Under the pieces are notes generated by a model that saw only the letters and a program-made list of their open reading frames with translations, made no database searches and was not told where the DNA came from. A DNA stretch of 61,365 nucleotides from Cyanobacteria bacterium SBLK (GTDB lineage: Bacteria > Cyanobacteriota > Cyanobacteriia > Cyanobacteriales > Spirulinaceae): the NCBI GenBank assembly GCA_017746715.1, contig JAGHZQ010000004.1, positions 1 to 61,365 on the forward strand, written 5' to 3'. The translations under genes and the position numbers were made by a program. Each line of letters opens with the position of its first letter. Positions within the stretch are counted from its first letter, which is position 1. Of the stretch, positions 18,571 to 27,176 are shown piece by piece.

Positions 18571-19413
18571 ATGAAAATCTCTGCATCGACATCTACTCAG
18601 TTAGTCATCGAACCAAAAGCATCAGATTTGAAAGCGACTTTAATCTTTTTTGCCATTATTATATTTGGAATTTTCAGTGTTTCTTTTTATCTGATTGGCT
18701 TTGCCATGCCCAAAGATTCAACTCTAACTTGCAATCGCCTTGACCATTCTACCCTGCAATGTCAAATCAAAGAATCTTTTACGATCGCGAGAACGCCAAA
18801 GATCGAAAAATTTACTGGATTAACGCGATCGCGTCTTGATAAATCTCGGGTGTCCTACTTTAGCGATGCCTATATTCAATTGCAAACCCAAACAAAAATA
18901 TTGGGATTTGTTCCTTTTCCCCATCGCGAGATTTCTTTTCCTCTCTCTAACTATTTCGATCTAATTTTTCTTTCTAATCAAACTAAAAATGCGATTATCT
19001 GGCAAATCGAGAGATTTATTGGCGATCGCGATCGAGAAAATTTACAAATTGCCCTCCACTCCTATACAATTCTCCTTCTTTTTTGTATCATCTACTTTCC
19101 TTCTTTGCTCCTTATCTTCGCAATCTTGATTTTTGCGATCCTGACCCGGGAAAAATATATATTCGATCGAAATACCCAAAAGATGACATGGTTCAATCAA
19201 ATCTTACCGTTTCAGCCTATTGAATATCAGTTTGATTTTAGCGCTCTTAAATTGGAAATTGCTCTCGAAAGTCTGGAGAAACAAGACTATTCCATTACCG
19301 TACAGTCCGATCGTCCCACAGCTCTTCACTGTCTTTATAGCGGTCGCGATCGCGAACGTGCCTCGGAATTAGCGACACTCTTACAAGACTTCCTTCAGTT
19401 AAAACATTCTTAA
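18571..19413 (+). CDS. Hypothetical membrane protein
   Basis: A 280-residue protein with two clear membrane helices: LIFFAIIIFGIFSVSFYLIGFA near 25-48 and LLLFCIIYFPSLLLIFAILIF near 168-190. The segment between them (about 120 residues) is soluble and Cys-containing, and the last 85 residues form a second soluble domain. I do not recognise the family. The stop codon overlaps a tandem ATTCTTA repeat. Confidence 0.6.
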   Translation: MKISASTSTQLVIEPKASDLKATLIFFAIIIFGIFSVSFYLIGFAMPKDSTLTCNRLDHSTLQCQIKESFTIARTPKIEKFTGLTRSRLDKSRVSYFSDAYIQLQTQTKILGFVPFPHREISFPLSNYFDLIFLSNQTKNAIIWQIERFIGDRDRENLQIALHSYTILLLFCIIYFPSLLLIFAILIFAILTREKYIFDRNTQKMTWFNQILPFQPIEYQFDFSALKLEIALESLEKQDYSITVQSDRPTALHCLYSGRDRERASELATLLQDFLQLKHS

Positions 19414-19426
19414 TTCTTAATTCTTA
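19406..19426. repeat. Heptanucleotide tandem repeat (ATTCTTA x3)
   Basis: Three direct copies of ATTCTTA; short tandem heptamers are typical of filamentous cyanobacterial spacers. The first copy contains the stop codon of the preceding gene. Confidence 0.7.
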
Positions 19427-19499
19427 ATTGAATCGCCCCGATGCAGATAGCTTCCAAGGGGAGAGAATCTAACATCGGGGCAAATTGAGTGGCTGGTTT

Positions 19500-19871
19500 T
19501 CAAAGTGAAGAAACTGAGACAGAACGATTAAATTTGAGCTTCCAACAAGCAAACTGTTGTATCGTTTCCTTCAGAGAACGTTTGGGGACTTCAAGGACTT
19601 CGGAAACTTCTTCCTCATCGCGATGCACTAACATCGAATCAGAAGCACGTACCTTGAGTTCTCCGGCATTGAGTGCCTTGCGCCATTGGCGACCTACTTT
19701 CCATGCGTGAAACTTAATTGCAGTCCAACGGGGGTTTGTCGGACAGCCGACAAACCCGGCACGCAAAGCAGGGAGGTAGATATCGGCGATATTGGTTTCG
19801 ATGTTTATCGTATCGGATAACTCAATAACCCGCAGCTTGTTACCTTTGAAGATATCGAACACATCCCTCAC
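19500..19871 (-). CDS. Hypothetical protein
   Basis: A 123-residue soluble protein. There is no ATG at the head; the frame begins with GTG at 19871, but AAGGAGG lies about ten bases before a second GTG at 19862, which gives MFDIFKGNKLRV and is the likelier start. Visible features are a beta-rich first half (VIELSDTINIETN), PTNPRWTAIKFHAWKVGRQW and a basic C-terminus. I do not recognise a family; the composition resembles chromosomal genes rather than a shadow frame. Confidence 0.55.
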   Translation of the reverse strand: MRDVFDIFKGNKLRVIELSDTINIETNIADIYLPALRAGFVGCPTNPRWTAIKFHAWKVGRQWRKALNAGELKVRASDSMLVHRDEEEVSEVLEVPKRSLKETIQQFACWKLKFNRSVSVSSL

Positions 19872-20022
19872 CTCCTTGGGTTGTACAAGTTTCTGTATTA
19901 TAGCATAATACGTTTTTTGTTCTTTGGCGATCGCATCATGGCAGAAAATGCAAGAAAATGCAACACATTGTCACGCGATCGCTAAATCTTTATTTTTTAC
20001 TCCTTGCTAATTTACATTCGTT

Positions 20023-20184
20023 TCAAATTGAGGCAACGTTGAGCGTACCGTGAATGGATTTAAAAAATGCCCCGATATCTTTTTTGCGATCGCGATCGGG
20101 AATGCGATCGCAAATGGCATAGATTTTTTCATTCATCCATGGATTGTATTGTGCCATTAATTGATAGTTATTTCTTAAATTCAT
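20023..20184 (-). pseudogene. Truncated DinB-family protein
   Basis: A 53-residue frame on the minus strand (MNLRNNYQLMAQYN-PWMNEKIY...IGAFFKSIHGTLN) matches the first helices of DinB-like four-helix metal proteins, in which W-M-N, D-x-x-A-F-F and S-I-H-x-T-L-N are conserved and a His here is a metal ligand. Family members are about 160-170 residues; this one ends after TLNVASI. Nothing like the remaining helices is seen downstream. It lies just below the P450 gene on the same strand. Confidence 0.7.
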
Positions 20185-20206
20185 AAATTTTCTCTTATTT
20201 CAACGA

Positions 20207-21550
20207 TTAATTTCTTCGACCTTGCGCGACCATTTCAACACCGCGATCTGGTGCGAGAGTTACGCCTCGTCTTTTAGGAATTTCCGGGCGATCGCTGGCT
20301 AATTTTAATTCATATTTGCCGATAATTGTTGCGAGTGCTAGTTTCATTTCCCACAGTGCCAGCATTTCCCCAATACAACGCCGCGCACCGCCTCCAAAGG
20401 GAATAAACTCATAAGGAGTAAACGTTCGTTCTAAAAAGCGTTCCGGACGGAATTCTAAAGGTTTGGGATACAACTCTTCCCGTCGATGCAGTCCGTAAAT
20501 CGAAGCATAAATTCGCATTCCGGGTTGGAGGTCGTAACCGAGTAAAGTGACTGGTTCTCTGACTTCTCGGGGACTTGTAAGAATGGCAACGGGATAAATC
20601 CTTAAAGTTTCCGAACAAACTGCACTTAAATAAGGCAATTTAAACAGTACCATTGGGTCTGTTGTTGCCTCGATCGCGTCGAGTTCTTGACGTAACGTTT
20701 CCTTAATTTTCGGTTGGCGATGAATCCAATATAACGCCCACGCGATCGCGGTTGCCGTGGTTTCGTGTCCTGCGAGTAACAGGGTAAATAATTGATCTTG
20801 CAACTCCAGATCGGTCATGGGTTGTCCTTCTTCGTCTCTTGCCGATAATAGGAGAGAGAGAATATCGGCACGATCGCTTAAATCTTCTTTGCGGCGATCG
20901 CGAATTTCCATCGCCATTAAATTGTTAATTTTCTGCTTTAACTGCAAAAATGAATACCAAGGACTCAACCCTCCCCAAGACTTTTGTAGAATGGGCAAAA
21001 ATAATGCTCCCGATGTCAAAGGAGACTTGAATGCGTCGGTTAATTCTACAATTGTCTGTTTAATTTCATCAAATCGCTCTCCTTCCGATAAACCAAATAC
21101 GGCTTTTAAAATGACTTCTAACGAAACGGTTTGCATGAGACTGCGAGCCGTAAAATGGGTCCCGACTTCAAGGCGATCGAGAATTTGTTCGGCGAGCTGA
21201 CAAATTAAATGACCGTATTGATGAATGCGATCGCCGTGAAAGGGAGGTAATAATAATTTGCGTTTCTGACGATGCGGGGAATCCTCTAAATAAAACAGCG
21301 AAAATTCTCCTACGATGGGACGCAATAGATCGTTACGAGGGGCGAAAAACTGCTTGGTATCGCTGGTCAAAAGCTGTTGTATTCCTTGAGGATGACTAAT
21401 CAGTAATAATATGTCATGATGTCCCATCACTGGAGCATTGACAATATCTGGAGATTGCTGCAATCCTCGATCTAGATAATCTAAAGGATTGAGAATATAT
21501 TGCACCTTTTGTCGCCAACGCGGGAGAGTTGAGGCTTGAGGAAATCGCAT
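20207..21550 (-). CDS. Cytochrome P450 (CYP110-like)
   Basis: A 447-residue soluble haem monooxygenase. The I-helix oxygen-binding motif AGHETTAT lies near 259-266, the K-helix ETLRIYP near 317, and the haem-binding loop FGGGARRCIGEML has its axial Cys at about residue 392. The N-terminus (PRWRQKVQYILNPLDYLDRG) and the spacing resemble CYP110 enzymes, a cyanobacterial group that hydroxylates fatty acids or terpenoids; substrate is not deducible. No ferredoxin or terpene gene is adjacent. Length is complete. Confidence 0.92.
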   Translation of the reverse strand: MRFPQASTLPRWRQKVQYILNPLDYLDRGLQQSPDIVNAPVMGHHDILLLISHPQGIQQLLTSDTKQFFAPRNDLLRPIVGEFSLFYLEDSPHRQKRKLLLPPFHGDRIHQYGHLICQLAEQILDRLEVGTHFTARSLMQTVSLEVILKAVFGLSEGERFDEIKQTIVELTDAFKSPLTSGALFLPILQKSWGGLSPWYSFLQLKQKINNLMAMEIRDRRKEDLSDRADILSLLLSARDEEGQPMTDLELQDQLFTLLLAGHETTATAIAWALYWIHRQPKIKETLRQELDAIEATTDPMVLFKLPYLSAVCSETLRIYPVAILTSPREVREPVTLLGYDLQPGMRIYASIYGLHRREELYPKPLEFRPERFLERTFTPYEFIPFGGGARRCIGEMLALWEMKLALATIIGKYELKLASDRPEIPKRRGVTLAPDRGVEMVAQGRRN

Positions 21551-21721
21551 GGATCTTATTTCTCGGACTATACAGTGTTATAGAGAATATACCACCAATA
21601 CAGTTCCTTTAAATTGAGATAATCTTCCTGAATTGATTCTCGCACTTGCGATCGCCATACTTCATTTCTTACCATTGATAACCGTTTTTACACCCTGATT
21701 CTAACCAAGTCACCATCGCCT

Positions 21722-22303
21722 CTAACTCGCAAAAATTTCTGCTAGCTCCAAAACAAATCCCGATAATATATTTTCTCCCGATAAAGTTGTGGGATTTTCT
21801 ACAATTTCCACATCGCGATCGCAACGATAAATCTCAACGCAGCGATTGTCCGGATCGATTAACCATCCTAGCACTGTCCCATTTTCCAAATACTCTTGCA
21901 TTTTAGTGCGAGTTGTTTCTAGATCGTCCGTCGGCGATAAAAGTTCCACTACAAAATCCGGACAAATGGGCGCTAATTTTCGGCGTTCTTCCGGCCTTAA
22001 ACTCTCCCAACGTTCTCGACGCACCCACGACGCATCGGACGATCGCTTAGCTCCATTGGGCAAGCAAAAACCCGTCGAAGAATCAAAAGTTTTTCCGAGT
22101 TGCGATCGTCGATTCCACCACCAAAGCTGACCCGAAAGGCTCGAATTTCTTCCCCCTGTTTCGCTTCCGGTTGGAGGCATAATAATCAACTCTCCTTTTG
22201 CCGTTAATTCAAAGCGCAAATCGGGATTTTGGCTGCAAATTTGGGCAAATTGTTCGTCGTTTAATTCTAGAGTCGGACGAACTCGAACGGTTAAAGCAGT
22301 CAT
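21722..22303 (-). CDS. Uma2 family (DUF820) endonuclease-like protein 1
   Basis: A 193-residue PD-(D/E)XK-fold protein. The signature ELTAKGELIIMPPTGSETGGRNS, the DASWVRRERW stretch and PDFVVELLSPTD(D) carry the acidic residues of the fold; the C-terminal GWLIDPDNRCVEIYR is conserved in the family. Uma2 proteins are abundant in cyanobacteria and presumed nucleases; the biological role is not established. It stands alone between the P450 and the aminotransferase. Confidence 0.88.
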   Translation of the reverse strand: MTALTVRVRPTLELNDEQFAQICSQNPDLRFELTAKGELIIMPPTGSETGGRNSSLSGQLWWWNRRSQLGKTFDSSTGFCLPNGAKRSSDASWVRRERWESLRPEERRKLAPICPDFVVELLSPTDDLETTRTKMQEYLENGTVLGWLIDPDNRCVEIYRCDRDVEIVENPTTLSGENILSGFVLELAEIFAS

Positions 22304-22369
22304 TTTAAGAGAATAACTTATAAGTTGCGAAGGGGGTCTGCCGCGCGATCGCTCAACATCCCCTATTAA

Positions 22370-23521
22370 TTATCCAGCAAAGACTTGATTTGCGGCTGCG
22401 ACTCCCGCACCTGGCGTAAAATTGTTTTGTCCCAACTCTTGTAATGTTGCTTCTAGTGCAGCCATTACCGTGAGGGTATCTCGTTCGCAGACAAAACCCA
22501 GATGACCGATGCGGAATATTTTTCCTTTTAAGTGATTTTGTCCTCCGGCGAGGGAAATATCGAATTTTTGCTGCATGGTAGAACGAATTTTCTCTGCCTC
22601 TACATCTGTCGGCATGACGGCAGTTACCGCCGGACTCGCCACCTCATCGGCACCAAACAAGCTCAAACCCAACGCTTTAACCCCCGCTCGAGAGGCTTTT
22701 TTGAGGCGATTGTGACGGGTAAAGATATTTTCCAGTCCTTCTTCTTTCATCATTCGCAAGGCTTCTTGCAAGCCAAAAACGAGGTTAATGGGGGGGGTAA
22801 ACGCCGTGCTATTTTTTGCCGTTGCTTTGCGATGCAAGCCCAAATCGAGGTAATACTTGGGTAAAGTTGCGGTTTCGTAAGCCTTCCACGCTTTTTCCCC
22901 TACCGCAACGAATCCCAAACCGGGAGGAATCATATAACCTTTTTGCGCTCCCGATGCGACGACATCTAAGCCCCATTCATCGACGGGAACGCTCATCGCC
23001 CCTAAGCTAGTCACGGCATCGACGATAATTAAGGCTTCTCCATGTGCCTTTACGGCTTTATTGATGCCTTCGAGGTCGTTTAAGACCCCTGTGGATGTTT
23101 CCGAATGGGTCACGATAACGGCTTTGATTTCCTTCTCCTTATCCGCTTCTAACTTGCTTTGAAACTCCGCCACATCCAAAGGTTTTCCCCATTCCGCGTT
23201 AATGCGTTCTACTTGCAAGCCATATTTTTCGGCAATATCTCCCCAGCGATCGCCAAATTTGCCATTGCAACCCACCAAAACGCGATCGCCGGCACTTAAA
23301 AAGTTAATAATTCCTGCTTCCATTGCCCCTGTACCGCTAACGGTCAGAGCTTGCACGTTATGTTGGGTTTGGTGCAGCCAATTTAAATTGGCGGTAATTT
23401 CTTCTTGAATTTTACCGTAGGCTTTGCTGCGATGGCCGATGGGATGCTTGGCCATGGCGTGCAGGACGCGAGCGGGTACGGGGGTGGGTCCCGGAATCAT
23501 TAATAATTGTTTGTCTAGCAT
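22370..23521 (-). CDS. Alanine/serine-glyoxylate aminotransferase family protein
   Basis: A 383-residue class V PLP enzyme. The N-terminal MIPGPTPVPARVLHAM, HSETSTGVLND, VDAVTSLGAM and the PLP-binding Lys in SGAQKGYMIPPGL (near 197) are all present. Cyanobacterial members have been annotated both as serine-glyoxylate aminotransferase and, historically, as a soluble hydrogenase 42-kDa subunit; the aminotransferase reading fits the residues seen, and a role in photorespiratory glyoxylate metabolism is likely. Confidence 0.88.
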   Translation of the reverse strand: MLDKQLLMIPGPTPVPARVLHAMAKHPIGHRSKAYGKIQEEITANLNWLHQTQHNVQALTVSGTGAMEAGIINFLSAGDRVLVGCNGKFGDRWGDIAEKYGLQVERINAEWGKPLDVAEFQSKLEADKEKEIKAVIVTHSETSTGVLNDLEGINKAVKAHGEALIIVDAVTSLGAMSVPVDEWGLDVVASGAQKGYMIPPGLGFVAVGEKAWKAYETATLPKYYLDLGLHRKATAKNSTAFTPPINLVFGLQEALRMMKEEGLENIFTRHNRLKKASRAGVKALGLSLFGADEVASPAVTAVMPTDVEAEKIRSTMQQKFDISLAGGQNHLKGKIFRIGHLGFVCERDTLTVMAALEATLQELGQNNFTPGAGVAAANQVFAG

Positions 23522-23621
23522 TTTAGTTATTTGTTGTTTGTTGTTCGTTGTTCGCTGGCGATCGCTCGCAACGCCTCTCTCTTTCTCCCCTCTTGGGAGG
23601 GGGTAGGTTATTTTTTATATC

Positions 23622-23924
23622 TCAAGAGGCAATTTCGCGATCTTCGGTTTTGCCGTCTTCGATCGCCCGTAAAATTTCGGGTAAAAGTTCCGCTTCGATC
23701 TCCAAACTATTCAGGGACCAGCGATGTTCGTAGGGAATTTTGGCCTGTTCGAAAATAGCTTCGATCTGACGCTGTTGAGCAAAGGCTTTGCGAAGGGTAA
23801 TGATGAGTTGTTGAACTTGATCGCGCAAAGCAGGATTTTTGTCCACTGACAATAAGGTCTGACGCTCGAGCAGTTGCAGGAGCAATTCGTAATGAATGGG
23901 CGAAGGAAGAGGCGTTTGATCCAT
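23622..23924 (-). CDS. Small conserved cyanobacterial protein (possibly DUF5340)
   Basis: A 100-residue helical protein (PSPIHYELLLQLLERQTLL...). It lacks membrane segments or catalytic motifs. The opening resembles what I remember as DUF5340, a cyanobacteria-only family of unknown role; that identification is tentative. It lies upstream of the aminotransferase on the same strand with a spacer of about 100 bp containing TTGTT-rich short repeats. Confidence 0.6.
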   Translation of the reverse strand: MDQTPLPSPIHYELLLQLLERQTLLSVDKNPALRDQVQQLIITLRKAFAQQRQIEAIFEQAKIPYEHRWSLNSLEIEAELLPEILRAIEDGKTEDREIAS

Positions 23925-24070
23925 TGAAGACCGGGTTTAAGAGGATAGAACAGAGTATAGAGATTTTTTTGTTGACTCTCTAGACTTTAACAGAAAGATT
24001 TTATAAATTCTTCGCGTAAAACCCACCTCTGACTTAGATACCGCAAGGAGTCTGAGTCAAGTGGAGTTGA

Positions 24071-24113
24071 CGAACCAAGAATCCCGCGCGCTTTTAGCCG
24101 TGGGAGTGTCACG
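24071..24113 (-). repeat. IS200/IS605-like terminal hairpin relic at the trpC stop
   Basis: Read on the minus strand the sequence is TGACACTCCCACGGCTAAAA, then GCGCGCGGGATTCTTGGTTC. A CCCACGGC...-type imperfect hairpin followed by GGGATTCTTGGTTC is what I recall at the ends of cyanobacterial IS605-family elements. No transposase remains. The TGA of trpC is its first three bases, so the element may have supplied the stop and may serve as a terminator. Confidence 0.5.
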
Positions 24114-24993
24114 CGGGGAATAATTCGGCGATCGCTTCTGCGGGATCGGGTTTCTTCAATAAAGATTCCCCAATCAATACGGCATTGGCTCCGGCTTGAC
24201 GCACGATTTCGATATCCTTGGCAGAATGCAGTCCGGACTCGCTGACGACGAGAATGTCGCGATCGCCGATTTGCGCTTGTCGTCGTGCCAACAGGTCGCC
24301 GGTGGCTTGCAAGTCTACGGAAAAATCTTGCAAGTTGCGGTTATTAATTCCCACCAGTTTAACACTTTCTATTGCGAGAACGCGATCGAGTTCGGCCAGA
24401 GAGTGAACTTCGACGAGGGGGGTCATGCCCGCTTTTTCAATAATTTTAATAAAATATTGCAGGTCGCGATCGCATAAAATGGCGGCAATCAATAAAATGG
24501 CATCGGCACCTCGACTGCGAGCGAGAAAGATTTGGTAAGGATAGATAACAAATTCTTTACACAATAGGGGTAAATCGACGGCGGCGCGTACTTTGGCGAG
24601 ATTTTCCCAACTGCCTTGGAAGAATTCGCGATCGGTGAGGACGGAGATGCAGCTCGCTCCGGCTTTTTCGTAGGTTTGGGCGATCGCCTCGGGGTCGAAG
24701 TCCGGGCGAATGAGTCCTTTACTGGGGGAGGCTTTTTTAACTTCGGCGATGAGAGCGGGTTGGGTTTTGCCGTTTTTTAAGGCACTTAAGAAATCTTTGG
24801 GGGGAGGGGTATTTTTGACTTTTTTTTGCAGTTCCATGAGGGGGATGCGATCGCGCATCTTTTCCACTTCGGCTTCTTTGTGCCAAACGATCTTTTCTAA
24901 AATATTACGGGGTTCGGCTTCGGGATGTTTGACGCGATAGCTGAGGATGCTGACATCAACGGCGGGACTGGGGTTAATTCGACGAATTTGCAT
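24109..24993 (-). CDS. trpC: Indole-3-glycerol-phosphate synthase
   Basis: A 294-residue (beta/alpha)8 enzyme that closes the indole ring of 1-(2-carboxyphenylamino)-1-deoxyribulose 5-phosphate in tryptophan synthesis. The motifs are clear: [13 protein letters not shown] (catalytic Lys), [39 protein letters not shown] and VSESGL...GESLL. The N-terminal extension ([14 protein letters not shown]) is typical of cyanobacteria. No other trp gene is adjacent, as is usual in this phylum. The stop lies on an IS605-like hairpin but the length is normal. Confidence 0.95.
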   Translation of the reverse strand: MQIRRINPSPAVDVSILSYRVKHPEAEPRNILEKIVWHKEAEVEKMRDRIPLMELQKKVKNTPPPKDFLSALKNGKTQPALIAEVKKASPSKGLIRPDFDPEAIAQTYEKAGASCISVLTDREFFQGSWENLAKVRAAVDLPLLCKEFVIYPYQIFLARSRGADAILLIAAILCDRDLQYFIKIIEKAGMTPLVEVHSLAELDRVLAIESVKLVGINNRNLQDFSVDLQATGDLLARRQAQIGDRDILVVSESGLHSAKDIEIVRQAGANAVLIGESLLKKPDPAEAIAELFPA

Positions 24994-25110
24994 TTTGGGT
25001 TCTGGGTTGCTCGTGATCGCATTCTAGTCGAAAAGGCAATCTTTACGGCGATCGCAAGGGAAGAAGCATTTAAAAGGTGTTTATCTGTCAAAAATTCAAA
25101 AGCACGTCAG

Positions 25111-25251
25111 ATGTATTTAAAGAAATTGAGACTAAATCGTGTTCCACTAGAAGGAGAAATAACAGAACCACCACCCGAACTAATCAAAGATAAATTAGTT
25201 GCTGAAGAATTAGCTCGTTTGCGCGAACAATGGTATGGTTTAGCAGGTTAA
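25111..25251 (+). pseudogene. Small ORF or gene fragment of unknown family
   Basis: The frame is open from 24925, but the part overlapping trpC antisense is a shadow. From the ATG at 25111 it reads MYLKKLRLNRVPLEGE...LARLREQWYGLAG (46 residues). No ribosome site is seen and coding-like sequence seems to begin earlier (about 25040), so it is probably the C-terminal relic of a larger gene. Its stop codon touches the hairpin-rich element at 25246. Confidence 0.35.
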
Positions 25252-25464
25252 TATCGATATCCGTCGGGGATAAAAATCCCCGTCTCATAGGAAAAATCCA
25301 TTAAAATGGATTGAGAGAATTCACCATATAGCTTAATCGCAGAATTCAACACAATTCAATTCAATTCAACAAAAATAACCAACCTTTGCGATGCAGCTTA
25401 GTCCATTTCAATGGACTTCTTATATGAGACAGGGATTTTCAATCCCTGGTGGATCCAGCTAACC
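25246..25464. mobile_element. MITE-like element with double-hairpin inverted repeats
   Basis: Two arms of about 58 bp are imperfect inverted copies of each other. Each arm contains two small hairpins in the same order: left GGGGATAAAAATCCCC (25266-25281) and TCCATTAAAATGGA (25297-25310); right TCCATTTCAATGGA (25402-25415) and AGGGATTTTCAATCCCT (25431-25447). Both arms share GTCTCATA beside the G/C hairpin, and GGTTA occurs at each outer edge. The 75-bp middle is AT-rich with AATTCA repeats and no ORF. No target duplication is obvious. Confidence 0.6.
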
Positions 25465-25586
25465 GAGACAGCCTGCATATCCATTAACCCGATCGCTTTG
25501 CTCAAACAAGGAATGCGATCGCTCTGCTTATCTCAAAGATTGCGTAATATAATAGATAGAATCAAATATAGTGGAAAGAGAGAAAA

Positions 25587-25853
25587 ATGCTAGGATTCGA
25601 TCGCATCACCTTCGACCCCAAAATCATGACCGGACAAGCCTGTATTCGAGGAATGCGCGTTCCTGTCTCCTTAATTCTCAATTTGTTAGCACACGGTCAG
25701 ACAGAAGCCGAAATTATCGAAGATTATCCTTACATCGAACCGGAAGATATTAAACAATCCCTGCTGTATGCAGCATGGTTGGCAAATGAAAAAATCTATC
25801 CCATCCAAACCCATACCAATATTGAAACCCAACCCGTTGAGACTACCGTATGA
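25587..25853 (+). CDS. DUF433 antitoxin-like protein (pair 2)
   Basis: An 88-residue DUF433 protein (ITFDPKIMTGQACIRGMRVPVSLILNLLAHGQTEAEIIEDYPYIEPEDIKQSLLYAAW). The I-R-G-x-R-V/I-P-V turn and D-Y-P-x-I/L motif are the family hallmarks. It overlaps the following DUF5615 gene by 4 nt (ATGA), antitoxin first. Confidence 0.88.
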   Translation: MLGFDRITFDPKIMTGQACIRGMRVPVSLILNLLAHGQTEAEIIEDYPYIEPEDIKQSLLYAAWLANEKIYPIQTHTNIETQPVETTV

Positions 25854-26221
25854 AACTTTTAGCAGATACGGGAATTTCCCCGCGTACGGTAAACTGGCTG
25901 AGAAGTCAAGGATACGATGCCATTCATCTTGTTGAAGAAAACCTAGAACGACTTGCTGATGAAGAAATTATTGTCAAAGCAAGGCAAGAAGAACGTATTA
26001 TTCTGACGTTAGATTTGGATTTTGGCTATCTGTTAGCAGTCAGTGGAACGAGTTTTCCTAGCATCATTATCTTGCGAGTTAAAAATGCAAAAGTTCACAT
26101 TATCAACGATCGCCTAGAAGATGTTTTAGCCCGTTGTGCAGAAGACTTGCAAGAAGGCGCGATCGTCTCTGTCAGCAGCGAATCTTTGCGCGTCAGAAAA
26201 TTACCCGTGTCGGATCGATAA
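25850..26221 (+). CDS. DUF5615 PIN-like protein, probable toxin (pair 2)
   Basis: A 123-residue protein with the DUF5615 layout: LLADTGISPRTVNWLRSQGYDAIHL at the N-terminus, then IILTLDLDFGYLL and a final NDRLEDVLARCAEDLQEGAIVSVSSESLRVRKLP. The first acidic pair, Asp-Glu in pairs 1 and 3, is Asp-Thr here (A-D-T-G, residues 5-8), so one acidic site residue is replaced; the LDLDF acidic pair is kept. Translation is coupled to the DUF433 gene. Confidence 0.85.
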   Translation: MKLLADTGISPRTVNWLRSQGYDAIHLVEENLERLADEEIIVKARQEERIILTLDLDFGYLLAVSGTSFPSIIILRVKNAKVHIINDRLEDVLARCAEDLQEGAIVSVSSESLRVRKLPVSDR

Positions 26222-26257
26222 TTATGACATGATGTGCTGTCAGTTGAAGAGATTGCC

Positions 26258-26851
26258 ATGACACAAACACCTATCCTAAAATCTACATCTGGCGATCGCA
26301 GTATTGTCCATTCTGGTCTGACTTGGCAACAGTTTAAGCTCATTCAGACGGGCTTTGCTGAGTCGCGAAATATTCGGCTATTTTATTATAACAAGACGAT
26401 TGAAATTCTGATGCCCGGTAGCGAACATGAATTTTTTAAAACCATCATTGGGATGTTAATCGAGCTATTTTGCCTAGAAAATAATATTGAATTTAAGCCA
26501 CTTGGTTCTACCACCCAAGAACAAGAACCAGAAGTGTCTATCGAACCCGATGAATCTTACTGTTTTGGAGAATCTAAACCCAATCCCGATTTAGCCATTG
26601 AGGTCATTTTTAGCAGTGGAAATGAGAGAAAATTGCAACGTTATCGGGTGTTAGGAATCCCAGAAATTTGGTTTTGGGAAGATGGCGTATTGACACTCTA
26701 TCACTTACGAGATAGCGACTACGAACAAATTGTCAGAAGTGAAATTCTCGAACTCGCAACCCTAGACATTGAATTGTTCTCTCGCTGCATTCTCATCGCG
26801 CAAACTTCGCGTTTGGAAGCTGCTAATACTTTTCGGAACTCTTTCAGATAG
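26258..26851 (+). CDS. Uma2 family (DUF820) endonuclease-like protein 2
   Basis: About 197 residues from MTQTPILKS, whose ATG follows GAAGAG; an ATG 24 nt upstream is less well placed. The sequence IRLFYYNKTIEILMPGSEHEFFKTI, PNPDLAIEVIFSSGNERKLQRY and EIWFWEDGVLTLYHL match Uma2, with Asp, Glu and Lys positions of the PD-(D/E)XK core (D in NPDLAIEV). It follows the DUF433/DUF5615 pair closely and precedes the HNH/helicase pair. Confidence 0.85.
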   Translation: MTQTPILKSTSGDRSIVHSGLTWQQFKLIQTGFAESRNIRLFYYNKTIEILMPGSEHEFFKTIIGMLIELFCLENNIEFKPLGSTTQEQEPEVSIEPDESYCFGESKPNPDLAIEVIFSSGNERKLQRYRVLGIPEIWFWEDGVLTLYHLRDSDYEQIVRSEILELATLDIELFSRCILIAQTSRLEAANTFRNSFR

Positions 26852-26949
26852 AGCTTTTGGCGATCGCACTTGCCAATTTTCCCGATCGCATCTTCTTGAC
26901 TTTTTGAACAACTCAAACTAGAATAAAAAATCAATACTCATAAAAAACC

Positions 26950-27150
26950 ATGAGACGGTGTTTTAGTAAAACGCAAAAACTCTTGTTATTGCGTCGTGCG
27001 GGTTATCGCTGCCAAATTTGCGGAATTCAACTCACCCCGGATAATTTTGCAGCCGATCACCGCATCCCTTATTCCAAACAAGGCGCAACTGAAGTGTGGA
27101 ATGGACAAGCCTTGTGTCAGGCATGTAACGCTCGTAAAAGCGATCGTTAA
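26950..27150 (+). CDS. Small HNH endonuclease-like protein
   Basis: A 66-residue protein that is almost only an HNH domain: C-Q-I-C-G (21-25), A-D-H-R-I-P (35-40) with the catalytic His, W-N-G (about 49-51) and C-Q-A-C-N-A-R-K (56-63), so four Cys for a structural zinc plus the H-N-H set. HNH domains cut DNA with one divalent metal. It lacks any extra recognition domain, so it may depend on a partner. The next gene, a large SF2 helicase, begins 26 bp later on the same strand, which suggests an operon. Confidence 0.8.
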   Translation: MRRCFSKTQKLLLLRRAGYRCQICGIQLTPDNFAADHRIPYSKQGATEVWNGQALCQACNARKSDR

Positions 27151-27176
27151 AAAAGTAAACAATCGGAGTCAAAATA

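Noticed and set aside
24925..25110. N-terminal part of the 24925-25251 frame
   Set aside because: It starts antisense to trpC and shows shadow composition; only the later part may be a real fragment.
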